6,128 bases of DNA. Source: Methyloprofundus sp. (GTDB lineage Bacteria > Pseudomonadota > Gammaproteobacteria > Methylococcales > Methylomonadaceae). Position numbers and translations under genes: made by a program. Shown one piece after another: positions 5,510 to 6,128 of the stretch; within the stretch, counting starts at the first letter, position 1, and every line of letters starts with the position of its first letter. The notes below the pieces were generated by a model. That model was not told the DNA's origin, made no database searches, and saw only the letters and a program-made list of their open reading frames with translations. The stretch spans positions 1-6,128 of the forward strand of contig JAUXBW010000138.1 in the NCBI GenBank assembly GCA_030619185.1, read 5' to 3'.

Positions 5510-6128
5510 CTGGCCCGCACCGGCAAATATACACGCGGCAACAACATTACGTACAGGTGGAGTGAGTCAGGGGGAATTTAGTAGCTTAAACCCCGCAGAC
5601 CATGTTAATGACTTATTGCCACATGTCCTAGAAAACCGGCAATTGATCAAACAGATGCTTATCTTGCCTGCTGAACCGGCCTGGCTACAGCAGACACATA
5701 GTGTAAAAGCTGTCTGTGCCGAGCTAGTGACTAAGCCCCCTGAAGCAGATGCCAGTTATACCGCTAAAAATAATATTGTTTGCACCGTGTTAACTGCTGA
5801 TTGCCTACCCGTTTTGTTATGCGATCAGCAAGGCACAGTGGTTGCTGCAATACATGGCGGTTGGCGAGGATTGTTAAATGGTATTATTGAAAATACTTTA
5901 GTTAAAATGCCTGAGAGTGAGATTTTAGCATGGCTGGGGCCAGCTATTGGTGCGCAATGCTTTGAAGTGGGCGATGATGTGCGTGATGCATTTATTAAAA
6001 AATCAGCACAATTTGCCAGCGCATTCAAAAACCATACAGAGGGTAAGTATCTAGCGGATATATACCAAATTGCACGCATATTGTTAAATCATGCAGGCAT
6101 ACAGCAAATTTATGGTGGTCAATATTGT
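5487..6128 (+). CDS. pgeF: PgeF/YfiH family polyphenol oxidase-like protein (partial, 3' end missing)
   Basis: This open frame continues to the window edge without a stop, giving 214 residues of a protein usually about 240 long. Members of this family (DUF152, YfiH/LACC1 type) act on purine nucleosides, have been described as laccase-like, and in E. coli PgeF removes misincorporated residues from peptidoglycan precursors. Visible features are the N-terminal TLRTGGVSQGEFSSLN (20-35), QQTH with His71, TADC with Cys106, AAIHGGWRG with His123, LGPAIG and FEVG, and a final GGQYC at the edge. His71, Cys106 and His123 correspond to the metal-ligand triad of the family. The ATG at 5487 lies inside rluD, 23 nt before its end in another frame, with GAGAG just upstream, suggesting translational coupling. 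The downstream neighbour is out of view. Confidence 0.93.
   Translation, partial: MTHWITPDWPAPANIHAATTLRTGGVSQGEFSSLNPADHVNDLLPHVLENRQLIKQMLILPAEPAWLQQTHSVKAVCAELVTKPPEADASYTAKNNIVCTVLTADCLPVLLCDQQGTVVAAIHGGWRGLLNGIIENTLVKMPESEILAWLGPAIGAQCFEVGDDVRDAFIKKSAQFASAFKNHTEGKYLADIYQIARILLNHAGIQQIYGGQYC

Noticed and set aside
5825..6079. Minus-strand 84-codon frame inside pgeF
   Set aside because: Antisense to the partial pgeF reading frame, which carries the full family motif set.

Overview
The window looks like a core-genome segment from a gammaproteobacterium of moderate, slightly AT-rich base composition. The encoded proteins resemble Escherichia coli and Pseudomonas orthologues in length and motif layout, and the bamD / rluD-pgeF divergent arrangement is typical of that class. 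I cannot name the genus. No rRNA, tRNA, CRISPR array, integrase or transposase gene is visible.

Layout. Positions 1-130 hold no gene but contain a long inverted repeat (copy 1 of a repeat described below) and a probable terminator. On the minus strand follow apaH and, upstream of it, apaG. nadE lies divergent to apaG on the plus strand across a 119-bp intergenic region. nadE converges on a minus-strand block read as bamD, then cbtA, then cbtB (cbtA and cbtB only 2 nt apart). bamD is divergent to rluD across a 271-bp region holding a candidate promoter and copy 2 of the repeat. rluD overlaps by 23 nt a partial pgeF (yfiH-type) gene that runs off the right edge and has no stop in the window.

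Functions. ApaH cleaves diadenosine tetraphosphate and removes Np4 caps from RNA; ApaG is its usual neighbour. NadE makes NAD from deamido-NAD. CbtA/CbtB are a predicted cobalt uptake pair. BamD is an outer-membrane assembly lipoprotein. RluD makes pseudouridines in helix 69 of 23S rRNA. PgeF belongs to the multicopper-oxidase-like / purine nucleoside phosphorylase family linked to peptidoglycan fidelity.

The protein-coding content is ordinary. The most interesting signal is non-coding: two intergenic copies (46-91 and 4405-4444) of a palindromic element with a nearly identical 20-nt centre. Their stems differ in length by matched, compensating insertions on both arms, which is the signature of a structure kept as a folded single strand. 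One copy sits just past the apaH terminator and the other in the rluD leader. Further small palindromes occur at the bamD stop codon and upstream of cbtA.
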